Assembly (NCBI RefSeq): GCF_007997385.1
Contig: NZ_VOSC01000033.1
Location: 775-64,774 of the forward strand
DNA length: 64,000 nt
Direction: 5' to 3'
Source: Seonamhaeicola algicola
Lineage (GTDB): Bacteria > Bacteroidota > Bacteroidia > Flavobacteriales > Flavobacteriaceae
The notes under the pieces were generated by a model, which did no database searches, had not been told where the DNA came from, and saw nothing but the letters and a program-made list of their open reading frames with translations. How positions within the stretch are numbered: the stretch's first letter is position 1; each line of letters starts with the position of its first letter. The position numbers and the translations under genes were made by a program. Below are positions 19,400 to 28,383 of the stretch, in pieces.

Positions 19400-21862
19400 A
19401 TGCTTAAAAAAATTACGCTTGGTTTTATTGTTTGCTTGTTACTTTCGTTCACAATAACAAATAATTTTTCAGAATTAATTCAAGAAAAATTAAATAGCTA
19501 CATTGATAATTACCCTGAAAAAGTATACGTTCAAACAGACAAACCCTACTATTCTTTAGGTGAAGATATTTGGTTTAGCACCTATTTAGTAAATGGTATT
19601 AACCATAAAAAAAGTAATAAAAGTAGAGTGGTTTATGTTGAACTTATAAATGAACAAGACAGTATTGTTTCAAAAAAACAATTGTATATGTTCACCCCTA
19701 ATACCGCTGGCGATTTTAAAATTGAAAAAAACTGGAAATCAGGCAAGTATATACTTAGAGCCTATACTAATTACATGCGAAACCAAGACCCCGATTATTT
19801 CTTTAAAAAACAAATTCCTATTTGGGATGTTACCAACGCAGATAGCATAATTACTAACATTACAAAAACCAAACTTAATTTAACTAAAAACAATACTTTA
19901 AAAGAAAAACCTGACATTAATTTTTATCCAGAAGGCGGTTACTTAGTTAATGGTATAGCTTCTAAAATTGGTATAAAAGTAAAAGATAAACTAAACCGAG
20001 ATATTGCTATTAGTGGAGTAATAAAAGATTCAGACAACAATGTTGTATCATCATTTAAAACATTACAATTTGGCTTAGGCATTGCTAGTTTAATACCACA
20101 AAATGGAAAAAACTACACTGCACACGTTACCATAAATAACACTGAACACACCTACCAGTTACCAAAAGCACTTCCCGAAGGTTATAATCTTAACATTGTT
20201 AACAACGGCAACCACTTACTAATTGGTGTTACTACAAATAACTCAATTGGTTTAAAAAATGCTTATTTGGTAGCTCACCAACGTGGTAATTTTGTTTTTG
20301 AAAAATTAGAAACTACCACCGTTAAAAATTATGTTATAAAACTTAACACAAATACACTAAATGATGGGGTTACACATTTTACATTATTTAACAACGAAGG
20401 TAAACCTGTTGCTGAACGTTTAGTGTATATTGATAACCCTGAAAATAATGTACACATACAATTAACCTCAAACAAAAAAACACCTAGCACCAGAGAGCAA
20501 CTAAGTTTACATGTTAATTTAAAAGATAACAATGGTAATGCCGTTACTGGTAATTTATCTATGGCTGTAACAGATATTGATGCTATTGAACATAGTACAC
20601 TTCAAGAAAACATTAAAACATATTTATTATTAAATTCAGATTTAAGAGGGCAAATAGATAATCCGGGGTATTTTTTTGAAAACAATGATAACAAACGTAA
20701 ATACTTACTTGATTTAGTAATGTTAACTCATGGTTGGAGACGCTTTACTTGGAATGATATTTTATATAAAACCACCAAAGAAACCATTTTTAAACCAGAA
20801 AGAGGTTTATATATTTCTGGTAGAATTACATCACAAAAAAATAAAGATATTAAAACAGGCACCACAAGACTTACTTTTATGGGCGCTTTTCCTCACCAAG
20901 AAAAAAAACGTGTAAACTCTGCTGGCAGCTTTAAATATGGGCCATTTGTTTTTATGGATACCATGCCAACTATTGTTGAGGCTAGAGTTAACGATTTTCA
21001 AAAAGAAGAAACAAAAGCTAACAGAATGGTAAATATTCATTTAACACCAAACTACAGCCCAAGCCCTATTATTAGTAGGCAATCTGTTTTAAAACCTAAT
21101 TTAAACGACTCTACAAAAATTAACAACTTCATAAAACAATCTAAAAACATATATGATATTAATTTAGATTTTATTGAAGACGCCCGTTTACTAGATGAAG
21201 TTATAGTTACTGCAACACGAAAAACCCAAGAAGAAAAAAGAACTGAAGAACTTAACGAAAAAGCTATTTATGGTTTTCCTACTAACAGAATAGACATGAA
21301 AGATTATGAAAACCTAGAAACTTTAAGCTTTTTAGAATTGGTTAGTATGATACCTGGTGTTAATGTTGTTAATGATAGCATTACAATAAGAGGCGCTGGC
21401 TCACCTAGTATTTACCTTAATAACATTCCTGTTCAAATTGATGATGTTAACACAATGACAGGGGCTGAAATAGAATTTATTGATGTTTTAAAAGGCGCTG
21501 ATGCCGTATTTTTTCCTAATAGTGGTAACGGCGTTATTGTAATACACCAAAAAGAAGGTGCCGATTTTTTAACAAAAAACATAAAACGTAAACCTGGTAT
21601 TATAGATTTTACTTCAAAAGGGTTTTACACTGCCCGCGAATTTTATGCACCAAACCATATTGATCCGTTTGGCGGAAACAATAAAAAAGATATTAGAACC
21701 ACATTGCATTGGGAACCCAAAATTCAATTAACTCAAGAAAAAAGCAGTAAAGAAATTTCATTTTACACAAGCGATATTAGAAGTAACTATGCCATAAAAA
21801 TTGAAGGTGTAACGGATGATGGCATACCGGTTTATCATTTTTCTACTTTTGAAGTTGATTAA
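19400..21862 (+). CDS. secreted MG2-domain protein with TonB-receptor plug domain
   Basis: The 820-residue exported protein begins with a hydrophobic signal. An MG2-like domain of the alpha-2-macroglobulin type follows (about residues 40-140, KVYVQTDKPYYSLGEDIWF), then more beta-sandwich repeats, and a TonB-receptor plug-like region (about 600-725, LDEVIVTATRK, PGVNVVNDSITIRGAGSPSIYLN, DVLKGADAVFF). No beta-barrel follows the plug; the protein ends about 95 residues later. Such MG2-plus-plug proteins are common in Bacteroidota and unassigned. It probably sits in the periplasm or at the outer membrane. The terminator at 21868-21898 follows directly. Confidence 0.8.
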   Translation: MLKKITLGFIVCLLLSFTITNNFSELIQEKLNSYIDNYPEKVYVQTDKPYYSLGEDIWFSTYLVNGINHKKSNKSRVVYVELINEQDSIVSKKQLYMFTPNTAGDFKIEKNWKSGKYILRAYTNYMRNQDPDYFFKKQIPIWDVTNADSIITNITKTKLNLTKNNTLKEKPDINFYPEGGYLVNGIASKIGIKVKDKLNRDIAISGVIKDSDNNVVSSFKTLQFGLGIASLIPQNGKNYTAHVTINNTEHTYQLPKALPEGYNLNIVNNGNHLLIGVTTNNSIGLKNAYLVAHQRGNFVFEKLETTTVKNYVIKLNTNTLNDGVTHFTLFNNEGKPVAERLVYIDNPENNVHIQLTSNKKTPSTREQLSLHVNLKDNNGNAVTGNLSMAVTDIDAIEHSTLQENIKTYLLLNSDLRGQIDNPGYFFENNDNKRKYLLDLVMLTHGWRRFTWNDILYKTTKETIFKPERGLYISGRITSQKNKDIKTGTTRLTFMGAFPHQEKKRVNSAGSFKYGPFVFMDTMPTIVEARVNDFQKEETKANRMVNIHLTPNYSPSPIISRQSVLKPNLNDSTKINNFIKQSKNIYDINLDFIEDARLLDEVIVTATRKTQEEKRTEELNEKAIYGFPTNRIDMKDYENLETLSFLELVSMIPGVNVVNDSITIRGAGSPSIYLNNIPVQIDDVNTMTGAEIEFIDVLKGADAVFFPNSGNGVIVIHQKEGADFLTKNIKRKPGIIDFTSKGFYTAREFYAPNHIDPFGGNNKKDIRTTLHWEPKIQLTQEKSSKEISFYTSDIRSNYAIKIEGVTDDGIPVYHFSTFEVD

Positions 21863-21867
21863 AAATT

Positions 21868-21898
21868 AAAACCCGATGACTATAAATCATCGGGTTTT
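21868..21898. terminator. terminator after the MG2/plug gene
   Basis: AAAACCCGATGA (21868-21879) and TCATCGGGTTTT (21887-21898) form a perfect 12-bp stem with a 7-base loop. T runs on both sides allow bidirectional use. AACTAACTAA follows at 21901-21910 (TTAGTTAGTT on the minus strand). Confidence 0.85.
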
Positions 21899-22138
21899 AA
21901 AACTAACTAACAACTTAACTAAATTTAATACTAAAAGTTAAAACTCTAAAAGTGCTAATCACTTATTAGATGTAATTCTCTTAATGAAAACTAAATTATA
22001 GTACAAATTGACAATAAAAAAACCACATAACAATACACATTTAGAAAGGTTTAACACAAACAACATCACTTTATATTTTTTTTAAGAAAAACAACTTACT
22101 TAAACCATTCATAATTAAAAGGCACTATTAAATTACAT

Positions 22139-22146
22139 TATATTTG
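22139..22146 (+). promoter_or_regulatory. -7 box four bases before a start codon
   Basis: TATATTTG matches the TAnnTTTG consensus but ends only 4 bases before the ATG at 22151, so the transcript would be leaderless or nearly so if this box is used. A TTG element at the usual upstream distance is not evident. Confidence 0.4.
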
Positions 22147-22150
22147 CCCC

Positions 22151-23371
22151 ATGCTTAAAAAAAGTTTAATTCTATTAATTACATTACTTTCTAATGTTTT
22201 TTTTGCCCAAGAAAAAAACAGTTTAAGTATTAAAAACGGTATAGAAAACCCATCATTATTAAGCACACACCACTTCGGAATTTTTAATGCTAGAATTAAC
22301 ACCAACTTTAAACACAGCTCAACCAAAAATAAAAACATAACATTTCAGTATAATAGTGGTAATACGTTTCATCCGTATGTTGAAGCTTATTTCCCTAAAA
22401 ACCCTGAAGTTAGAAAGCAATTAAGTAATACCACTTGGTTTTACAGGCGTTTTAATTTTATTGACCAAGAAACTACACCTGCAGATTACATGAATATTGT
22501 TGTTGATGCCGTTATTAAAGAATTTAGACTAGGTTTTACCATGCCACTAAATAACACACAAGAATTAAGCATTAATTTAAGATCATATTTAATTACAAAA
22601 GGGAAATATCCGTTTTCGGTTTTAACAAGCGATGAAACTATTGAATGGTTTCATAGTAATATTGCAGGAGGTGAAGACCCATTTGGAAGGCGTTACTACG
22701 GCCTAAATCAAGTAAACTTTAAATACCTAGACAGAAACGGCAATACCTTAAAGTTTGATAACAATGATTTTTTTATAAGTGGTTTAGAATTTACACATTA
22801 CTTCTACCCCAATTTAAAAATTAATAACTCCCGAAATATTTATATAAACTTTGGCTCACATTTGGGCATAAATACCTCAAAATACAATCCATCGGTAGAT
22901 TTTGGTATATCTGCAAACATAGTAAAGCAATATACAATTAGTAAAAAGTATCCTTTTAATATTGCCTTCGGAACAAATATTTTACGTAAGAACATAGTAA
23001 GGTTTAGTAATGATGCTATAGATTTAGGTAACAATCCGTTTTTAGCAACTTTTGAAGGTAATATAGAATTCACAACATTCACAAAACAAAAAAACTATCA
23101 TGCTTTTGGGGTTAACTACCAAATGCAAACACGCTACAATAAAAAAGAAGAAACTGGTTATTACAAACTCAATGGCAAATGGGCCGAAATTAATGGCGGT
23201 TGGCATAATGGTGTTAGTACACTGTACAGAACCTTATCAACCATAGCAGCCACCTACACATACAAGCGCCCAAATTACAAACTATCATGCTATTTTAAAC
23301 AAGATTTAGAAGTAAATAACGCCCCCGATTTTCAAACAGGCATTCAATTAAGCATACCTATTAAAAAGTAA
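22151..23371 (+). CDS. exported protein, probable outer-membrane beta-barrel
   Basis: The 406-residue protein has a Sec signal (MLKKSLILLITLLSNVFFAQ). Nearly all of the rest is amphipathic beta strands rich in Tyr, Phe and Asn, such as EFRLGFTMPLNNTQELSINLRSY-type segments, ending in FQTGIQLSIPIKK. This suits a small porin-like barrel; it is reminiscent of the DUF3187 type but I am not sure of the family. The start at 22151 gives a correct signal peptide. It is probably monocistronic. Confidence 0.7.
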   Translation: MLKKSLILLITLLSNVFFAQEKNSLSIKNGIENPSLLSTHHFGIFNARINTNFKHSSTKNKNITFQYNSGNTFHPYVEAYFPKNPEVRKQLSNTTWFYRRFNFIDQETTPADYMNIVVDAVIKEFRLGFTMPLNNTQELSINLRSYLITKGKYPFSVLTSDETIEWFHSNIAGGEDPFGRRYYGLNQVNFKYLDRNGNTLKFDNNDFFISGLEFTHYFYPNLKINNSRNIYINFGSHLGINTSKYNPSVDFGISANIVKQYTISKKYPFNIAFGTNILRKNIVRFSNDAIDLGNNPFLATFEGNIEFTTFTKQKNYHAFGVNYQMQTRYNKKEETGYYKLNGKWAEINGGWHNGVSTLYRTLSTIAATYTYKRPNYKLSCYFKQDLEVNNAPDFQTGIQLSIPIKK

Positions 23372-23468
23372 CTCATTCTGTTAATTTCAAGTTAAATTAA
23401 AATTACAATTAAACCTTTTCATTTCGTTTAAGTCAAAAAGGCACATTAAAATTAAAAACTTAAATACA

Positions 23469-23948
23469 ATGAAAAAAATACTAGTAATTGCAATTGCTCT
23501 TGTTTCAGTACAAGCTTTTGCGCAGCCAAACCAAGATAGAAAACAGAAAAATGCTATGCATAGAATGCACGACTTAACTCCTGAAGAAGCTGCTACACTA
23601 CAAACAAAAAAAATGACTTTGCATTTAGATTTAAATGAAAAGCAACAAGCACAAGTTAAAGATATACTTTTAAAAAATGCCGAAGCAAGAAAAGCCAAAA
23701 TGGATGCTTTTAAAGCTAAAAAAGAAAATGGTGAATTTGAAAAACCAACAAAAGAAGACCGTTTAAAAATGATGAATGACAGGTTAGACCATCAAATTGC
23801 AATGAAGGCTAGCATGAAGAAAATTTTAAACGAAACACAATTTACCAAGTGGGAAAAAGTGCAGGCTAAAATGGCGCACCGCGGAAAAAAAGCAAAGAAA
23901 GGCATGCATAAAAAAAGAATGCATGGTGAAAAGGAAACAAAAATTTAG
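23469..23948 (+). CDS. Spy-like periplasmic protein, Met/His/Lys-rich tail
   Basis: The 159-residue protein has a signal peptide (ending near AFAQ) and a helical body with LTPEEAATLQTKKMTLHLDL and LNEKQQAQVKDILLKNAEARKA, resembling the LTXXQ/Spy and DUF4890 helical proteins of the periplasm. The C-terminus is strikingly basic with several Met and His (KKGMHKKRMHGEKE), which could bind metal. Single gene followed by the hairpin at 23977-24010. A chaperone or metal-sensing role is inference. Confidence 0.75.
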   Translation: MKKILVIAIALVSVQAFAQPNQDRKQKNAMHRMHDLTPEEAATLQTKKMTLHLDLNEKQQAQVKDILLKNAEARKAKMDAFKAKKENGEFEKPTKEDRLKMMNDRLDHQIAMKASMKKILNETQFTKWEKVQAKMAHRGKKAKKGMHKKRMHGEKETKI

Positions 23949-23976
23949 TTTGTTGATTGATTATAGTTTGTTAATG

Positions 23977-24010
23977 AAAAAGGCAATTCAGAATGTTGAA
24001 TTGCCTTTTT
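23977..24010. terminator. bidirectional terminator between convergent genes
   Basis: The 14-base arms (23977-23990 and 23997-24010, core AAGGCAATTCA / TGAATTGCCTT) form a perfect stem around the loop GAATGT. It serves the Spy-like gene (plus) and hemL (minus). Confidence 0.9.
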
Positions 24011-24031
24011 CTATATTAAAACATATACTTT

Positions 24032-25318
24032 TTACAAAGTTTTAGCAACTTGGTTTACAGCATTTATTGTAAAATCTAAATCTTCATAAGTAAGTGCATC
24101 TGTAATAAACCAAGTTTCAAAAGCACTTGGCGCTATATAAACACCTTGATTTAGCAAGCCATGAAAGAATTTTTTAAATGTATCATTATTACCTTTAGCC
24201 GCAGTATCAAAATCTGTTACAGCACCTTCATCAAAATGTACTGAAATCATAGAGCCAACTCTATTAATAGTATAAACTACATTGTTTTGCGTTAATACAT
24301 TTGCTATACCTTGGTGTAAATACTTAGTTTTCTCTTCTAACCTTTTAAATATTTCAGCATCATTATTAAGTGCACTAATCATGGCTAAACCAGCAGCCAT
24401 TGCTAATGGATTTCCGCTTAATGTACCAGCTTGATATACAGGCCCAAGTGGTGCTAAATAATTCATAATTTCGTTTCTAGCAGCAAAAGCACCAACTGGC
24501 AAACCACCGCCAATAACTTTACCAAAACAAACAATATCTGCCTTAACATTAAACAATTCTTGAGCGCCTCCTTTTGCAAGCCTAAAGCCCGTCATTACTT
24601 CATCAAAAATTAATAAAATATTATGAGCATCACACAAGCTTCTTAATGCCTGTAAAAACCCCTCTTTTGGAGGTATACAACCCATATTACCTGCAACAGG
24701 TTCAATAATAACACACGCTATTTCGTTATTATTAGCTTTAATTAACTGCTCTACATTAGCAATATCATTATACTTTGCTAACAACGTATCTTTGGCTGTA
24801 CCTTGGGTTACACCTGGGCTATTGGGTGTACCAAAAGTACTAGCACCACTACCCGCTTGAATTAAAAACGAATCACTATGCCCGTGGTAACATCCTGCAA
24901 ATTTTATTACTTTATCTTTACCTGTAAAACCACGTGCAAGCCTAACGGCACTCATACAAGCTTCGGTACCAGAATTAACAAATCTAATTTTATCAATATT
25001 TGGCACCATTAAAACAGCTAATTCGGCAATTTTAGTTTCAATTTCAGTTGGCATTCCAAATGATGTTCCTTTTTTGGCTTTTTCAACTACAGCATCAACT
25101 ACGGGTTTGTGGGCATGACCTAAAATCATTGGTCCCCAAGAGTTAATATAATCTATCAATCGGTTACCATCTTCATCAAACAAATACGCGCCTTTGGCTT
25201 CTTTTACAAAAATAGGTGTACCACCTACACCTTTAAAAGCTCTAACGGGAGAGTTTACACCGCCTGGAATTACTTTTTCTGCTTCGGCAAACAAAGCACT
25301 GCTTCTTTTATAAATCAT
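24032..25318 (-). CDS. hemL: glutamate-1-semialdehyde 2,1-aminomutase
   Basis: HemL makes 5-aminolevulinate, the first committed tetrapyrrole precursor, in the C5 pathway. The 428-residue PLP enzyme shows [16 protein letters not shown] near residues 18-33, [18 protein letters not shown] near 113-130, the [10 protein letters not shown] motif near 237-246 and the PLP-binding Lys at about 267 in [11 protein letters not shown]. Length is normal. It is the last gene of a minus-strand run starting at 27366, 18 bases after the glucosaminidase gene. Confidence 0.98.
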   Translation of the reverse strand: MIYKRSSALFAEAEKVIPGGVNSPVRAFKGVGGTPIFVKEAKGAYLFDEDGNRLIDYINSWGPMILGHAHKPVVDAVVEKAKKGTSFGMPTEIETKIAELAVLMVPNIDKIRFVNSGTEACMSAVRLARGFTGKDKVIKFAGCYHGHSDSFLIQAGSGASTFGTPNSPGVTQGTAKDTLLAKYNDIANVEQLIKANNNEIACVIIEPVAGNMGCIPPKEGFLQALRSLCDAHNILLIFDEVMTGFRLAKGGAQELFNVKADIVCFGKVIGGGLPVGAFAARNEIMNYLAPLGPVYQAGTLSGNPLAMAAGLAMISALNNDAEIFKRLEEKTKYLHQGIANVLTQNNVVYTINRVGSMISVHFDEGAVTDFDTAAKGNNDTFKKFFHGLLNQGVYIAPSAFETWFITDALTYEDLDFTINAVNQVAKTL

Positions 25319-25336
25319 GAAAAATTAGTTTTGTAA

Positions 25337-26125
25337 TTAAGGTTTAACAATTAACTCTTGCCCAATACTTAGCGTTGTATCTGTTAAACCATTAATATTT
25401 TGAAGTTGTTGAACTGTTAAGTTGTATTTTTTTGAAATTGAATATAAAGTGTCGCCTTTTTCAACTACATAAGTTGTAGTTTTATTAAGCGGTTCAACGG
25501 GTGCTACATAACCATAACCTAGTACTTCTTTATCGTATTGATGTAAGTTGTAACGTTCAATTAAAGAAATTAACTTCTGCGGATATTTTCTATCTGTAGC
25601 GTAACCTGCGGCTCTTAATCCTTTTGCCCAGGCTTTATAATCGTTTTCTTTTAATTCGAATAAACCAGCATATCGTTTACGTTCTTTTAAAAACAATGAA
25701 TGATCTCTAAACGAATATTTAGCATCTTTATATTTTCTAAAGCATTCACCTTTGGCATCATCATCATGATAAATTTTTGCTCCCGTCCAATCATGACATT
25801 TTATTCCAAAATGATTATTTGCTTTTACAGATAGCCTTCCGTTACCAGAAGCCGACTCTAAAATACCTTGCGCTAATGTTATACTTGCGGGTATGTTATA
25901 TAATTTCATTTCGCTTTGCGCTATGGTTTTGTAAGTATCAATATACCTTTCAGTATCATTAGCATATACTTTAACAGCAGGCACTGTTGTTTGTGCAGGT
26001 ATTTCCTTATTGGTTTTACTTACACGCTCTACAGGTTGTTTTTTAGGTTTAGTTACAACGTGTTTTTTTGTTTTACAATTAAACAAAAAGCAGCTAACGC
26101 AAATTATAAGTAGTATTTTTTTCAT
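25337..26125 (-). CDS. glucosaminidase-domain lipoprotein with C-terminal LysM
   Basis: The 262-residue lipoprotein (lipobox FNC at Cys17) carries a mannosyl-glycoprotein endo-beta-N-acetylglucosaminidase-like domain (about 60-200, with SITLAQGILESASGNGRLS and the NNHFGIKC motif typical of FlgJ-type hydrolases) and one LysM domain (about 213-262). It should cleave and bind peptidoglycan. Its start codon directly abuts the stop of the upstream PLP-enzyme gene, so the two are probably cotranscribed. Confidence 0.92.
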   Translation of the reverse strand: MKKILLIICVSCFLFNCKTKKHVVTKPKKQPVERVSKTNKEIPAQTTVPAVKVYANDTERYIDTYKTIAQSEMKLYNIPASITLAQGILESASGNGRLSVKANNHFGIKCHDWTGAKIYHDDDAKGECFRKYKDAKYSFRDHSLFLKERKRYAGLFELKENDYKAWAKGLRAAGYATDRKYPQKLISLIERYNLHQYDKEVLGYGYVAPVEPLNKTTTYVVEKGDTLYSISKKYNLTVQQLQNINGLTDTTLSIGQELIVKP

Positions 26126-27037
26126 TTATTTAATTAATGGCAATTGTTTCTTTTTTAGTACTGTGTTCATTCCGTTAATACCTTGTAAACCACCTGTGTG
26201 AATAGCTAGAATTTTCGATCCTTTTTTAAAGTACCCTTTTTTTATTAAATCGAAAATTCCAAATAGCATTTTACCCGTATAAACAGGATCTAAAGGTATA
26301 TTATTTTCAGTTTTAAAGGTATTTATAAACGTTACCAATGCTTCATTTACTTTGGCATATCCGCCAAAGTGGTAATCTGTTATTAAACGCCAATTGTTTT
26401 GTGTTGCAAATTTACTAATATCTTCTTTTAAAAAGTCACCTTTTAAGGCCGGAAATCCTAAAATTTCTTGATTTGGTTGTGCGCTATTTATTAAACCAGC
26501 TATTGTACCACCTGTACCAACAGCTGTACACACGTAATTAAATTTAGCATCGGTTTTGGTTAAAATTTCTTCACACCCCTTAACAGCCAATGTATTGGTT
26601 CCGCCCTCGGGCACCATATAAAAATTTCCAAAAAAAGTGTTTAAGTGCTTTAAAAATGCTACGGATGTTTTTTCTTTATAAACCGCTCTTGTAACAAACT
26701 CAAAATGCATATTATTTTCAGCGGCAAAACGTAATGTTGGGTTTTCTGCTACTTTGGCTTTTAACTCTTCTCCTCTAATAATGCCTATGGTTTTAAAACC
26801 GTATAATTTTCCGGCATAAGCAACTGCTGCAATATGGTTTGAAAAAGCACCACCAAACGTTACAAGCGTATCATGCCCTTGGTACTTTGCTTCTAATAAA
26901 TTGTATTTTAATTTTCGGTATTTGTTTCCAGAAATAAAAGGGTGTATAGTGTCTTCGCGCTTAATGTATAATTCTACATTATAATTTGCTGGTAAAATTA
27001 TACGTTGGTTTATACTGTTTTCAATATTAAAATTCAT
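26126..27037 (-). CDS. PLP-dependent ACC deaminase / D-cysteine desulfhydrase-like enzyme
   Basis: The 303-residue protein belongs to the tryptophan-synthase-beta fold PLP group. It has the ISGNKYRKLKYNL segment with the PLP Lys (about residues 35-47), the TFGGAFSNHIAAVA motif (about 60-73) and CTAVGTGGTIAGLI (about 168-181). The family includes 1-aminocyclopropane-1-carboxylate deaminase and D-cysteine desulfhydrase; the exact substrate cannot be told from sequence alone. Its ATG overlaps the stop of the upstream small gene (TAATG), indicating coupled translation. Confidence 0.88.
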   Translation of the reverse strand: MNFNIENSINQRIILPANYNVELYIKREDTIHPFISGNKYRKLKYNLLEAKYQGHDTLVTFGGAFSNHIAAVAYAGKLYGFKTIGIIRGEELKAKVAENPTLRFAAENNMHFEFVTRAVYKEKTSVAFLKHLNTFFGNFYMVPEGGTNTLAVKGCEEILTKTDAKFNYVCTAVGTGGTIAGLINSAQPNQEILGFPALKGDFLKEDISKFATQNNWRLITDYHFGGYAKVNEALVTFINTFKTENNIPLDPVYTGKMLFGIFDLIKKGYFKKGSKILAIHTGGLQGINGMNTVLKKKQLPLIK

Positions 27038-27366
27038 TATTTGCTAAGGTACTTTAAAAATGCCCAAAATGGTCGGTTTTTTAAATATTCTAATTGCTTT
27101 TCATTAACATAAGCTTCTCTTTCAAATGAAATATTAACATACGCCAAACGCCATGTTTTGTACTGTAGAAGTCTAATAAAAAATTCTAAAACATACCAAA
27201 CATAAAACGGTAAAATTAGTAATTCTATTTGCTGTTTTAAATGAATTTTCTCATGGTTTACTAATATTTTATTGTTTTTTAAGTGTACCGCTTTTAAAAA
27301 CACAAAAGGGAATAACGTAATACCTGTATAACCTTTGGGTACTATATGTTTTGAAATACGTATCAT
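27037..27366 (-). CDS. small membrane protein with HEXXH motif
   Basis: The protein of about 109 residues is read from the ATG at 27366; the longer frame begins at a TTG at 27390. It contains NHEKIHLKQQ, an HEXXH zinc-peptidase-like motif, followed by a hydrophobic segment (LLILPFYVWYVLEFFIRLL) and later EREAYVNE, where a downstream Glu could be the third ligand. This arrangement resembles a minimal M48/M56-type membrane peptidase core, but it is very short. It is translationally coupled to the PLP enzyme downstream. Confidence 0.75.
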   Translation of the reverse strand: MIRISKHIVPKGYTGITLFPFVFLKAVHLKNNKILVNHEKIHLKQQIELLILPFYVWYVLEFFIRLLQYKTWRLAYVNISFEREAYVNEKQLEYLKNRPFWAFLKYLSK

Positions 27367-27402
27367 TGGGTTTTGAGTATCAAAAATCAATCCAAATTGC
27401 TT

Positions 27403-27410
27403 TATATTTG
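27403..27410 (+). promoter_or_regulatory. -7 box close to the DUF5522 start
   Basis: TATATTTG matches the TAnnTTTG consensus and ends 5 bases before the ATG at 27416, again implying a near-leaderless transcript. Confidence 0.35.
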
Positions 27411-27415
27411 CTGTA

Positions 27416-27577
27416 ATGAAAAAAATAATTCCTATTGAAGAAGGCGATTACTACTTAACGCCCGAAGGTTACCGATGTTTTACTGAACAATACCATTTAA
27501 AACGTGGTTATTGTTGTGAAAGTGGTTGCAGACATTGCCCCTACGGCTTTAATGCTACTACTGGTAAAAAACGCTAA
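27416..27577 (+). CDS. DUF5522 family small Cys-rich protein
   Basis: A 53-residue protein from ATG 27416 to TAA 27577 begins MKKIIPIEEGDYYLTPEGYR and contains RGYCCESGCRHCPYGF. The four-Cys cluster with HCPYGF is the hallmark of DUF5522, small proteins that probably bind a metal. Function is unknown. It is divergent from the small HEXXH protein gene, 49 bases away. Confidence 0.88.
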   Translation: MKKIIPIEEGDYYLTPEGYRCFTEQYHLKRGYCCESGCRHCPYGFNATTGKKR

Positions 27578-27731
27578 TTATTAGTAAGCTACCTACTGCA
27601 AACCAAAGTATTGGTATGATTATTGCTACTGTAAACATAACCGAAAAACATTTTTAGTTAAAAATGCTCATAACCTAAAACAGTTAATTTTTCTTTATTA
27701 AATTTACTTTAACCGTTAAAAAAATTGCATT

Positions 27732-28292
27732 ATGAAAACATTATTTAGAGCATTACCACTTTTAGTAATTGTGTTTATTGCTAGCTCTTGCAGCTCTGTA
27801 AGAGTAGCGGCCGATTACGATAAAAAAGCACCGTTTAACAATTATAAAACCTTTGCTTTTTTTAAAACTGGTATAGACAAAGCTGAAATTAGCGACTTAG
27901 ATAAACGCCGAATTTTACGCGCCATTGAAGCCGAACTTTTAGCCAAAGGCTACACAAAATCTGACAATCCAGATTTACTAGTAAGTCTATTTACAAAATC
28001 TCAACAACGTGTTGATGTTTACAACAATACTTGGGGCTACGGCGCCTGGGGTTGGGGTGGCTGGGGCCCAGGGTGGGGACCTGGTTGGGGTTGGGGTTGG
28101 AACCAACCAACTGTTAGCACCAGCACTCAAGGTACGCTTTACATAGATTTAATTGATGCTGCCAAAAAAGAACTTGTTTGGCAAGGTATGGGCACTGGCT
28201 ATTTAAGCCGAAATATGGAGAAAAAAGAAGAACGCATTAAGGAGTTTGTTTCTAAAATAATGGAAAAATACCCTCCGGGAGTTACTCAATAA
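27732..28292 (+). CDS. DUF4136 family lipoprotein
   Basis: The 186-residue lipoprotein (ASSCSS, Cys near residue 20) shows DUF4136 features: VAADYDKKAPFNNYKTFAFF near the N-terminus, AIEAELLAKGYTKSDNPDLLVSL in the middle and GTLYIDLIDAAKKELVWQG later. A Gly/Trp-rich insert (GAWGWGGWGPGWGPGWGWGW, about residues 100-119) interrupts the domain and is typical of many Bacteroidota members. Envelope location; role unknown. Its 3' side is a long stem-loop shared with the convergent nuclease gene. Confidence 0.88.
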   Translation: MKTLFRALPLLVIVFIASSCSSVRVAADYDKKAPFNNYKTFAFFKTGIDKAEISDLDKRRILRAIEAELLAKGYTKSDNPDLLVSLFTKSQQRVDVYNNTWGYGAWGWGGWGPGWGPGWGWGWNQPTVSTSTQGTLYIDLIDAAKKELVWQGMGTGYLSRNMEKKEERIKEFVSKIMEKYPPGVTQ

Positions 28293-28307
28293 TTATAACA
28301 CAAAAGA

Positions 28308-28375
28308 GGTATCTAAAAAGTTTTTAAAATATCATTAATAACAAAATGATATCACAATATTGCTTTTTAGATACC
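28308..28375. terminator. nested stem-loop between convergent genes
   Basis: Outer arms GGTATCTAAAAAG (28308-28320) and CTTTTTAGATACC (28363-28375) pair over 13 bases. The loop contains a second perfect hairpin, ATATCATT (28329-28336) with AATGATAT (28345-28352). It probably terminates both the DUF4136 gene and the nuclease gene. Confidence 0.7.
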
Positions 28376-28383
28376 TTCTTATT

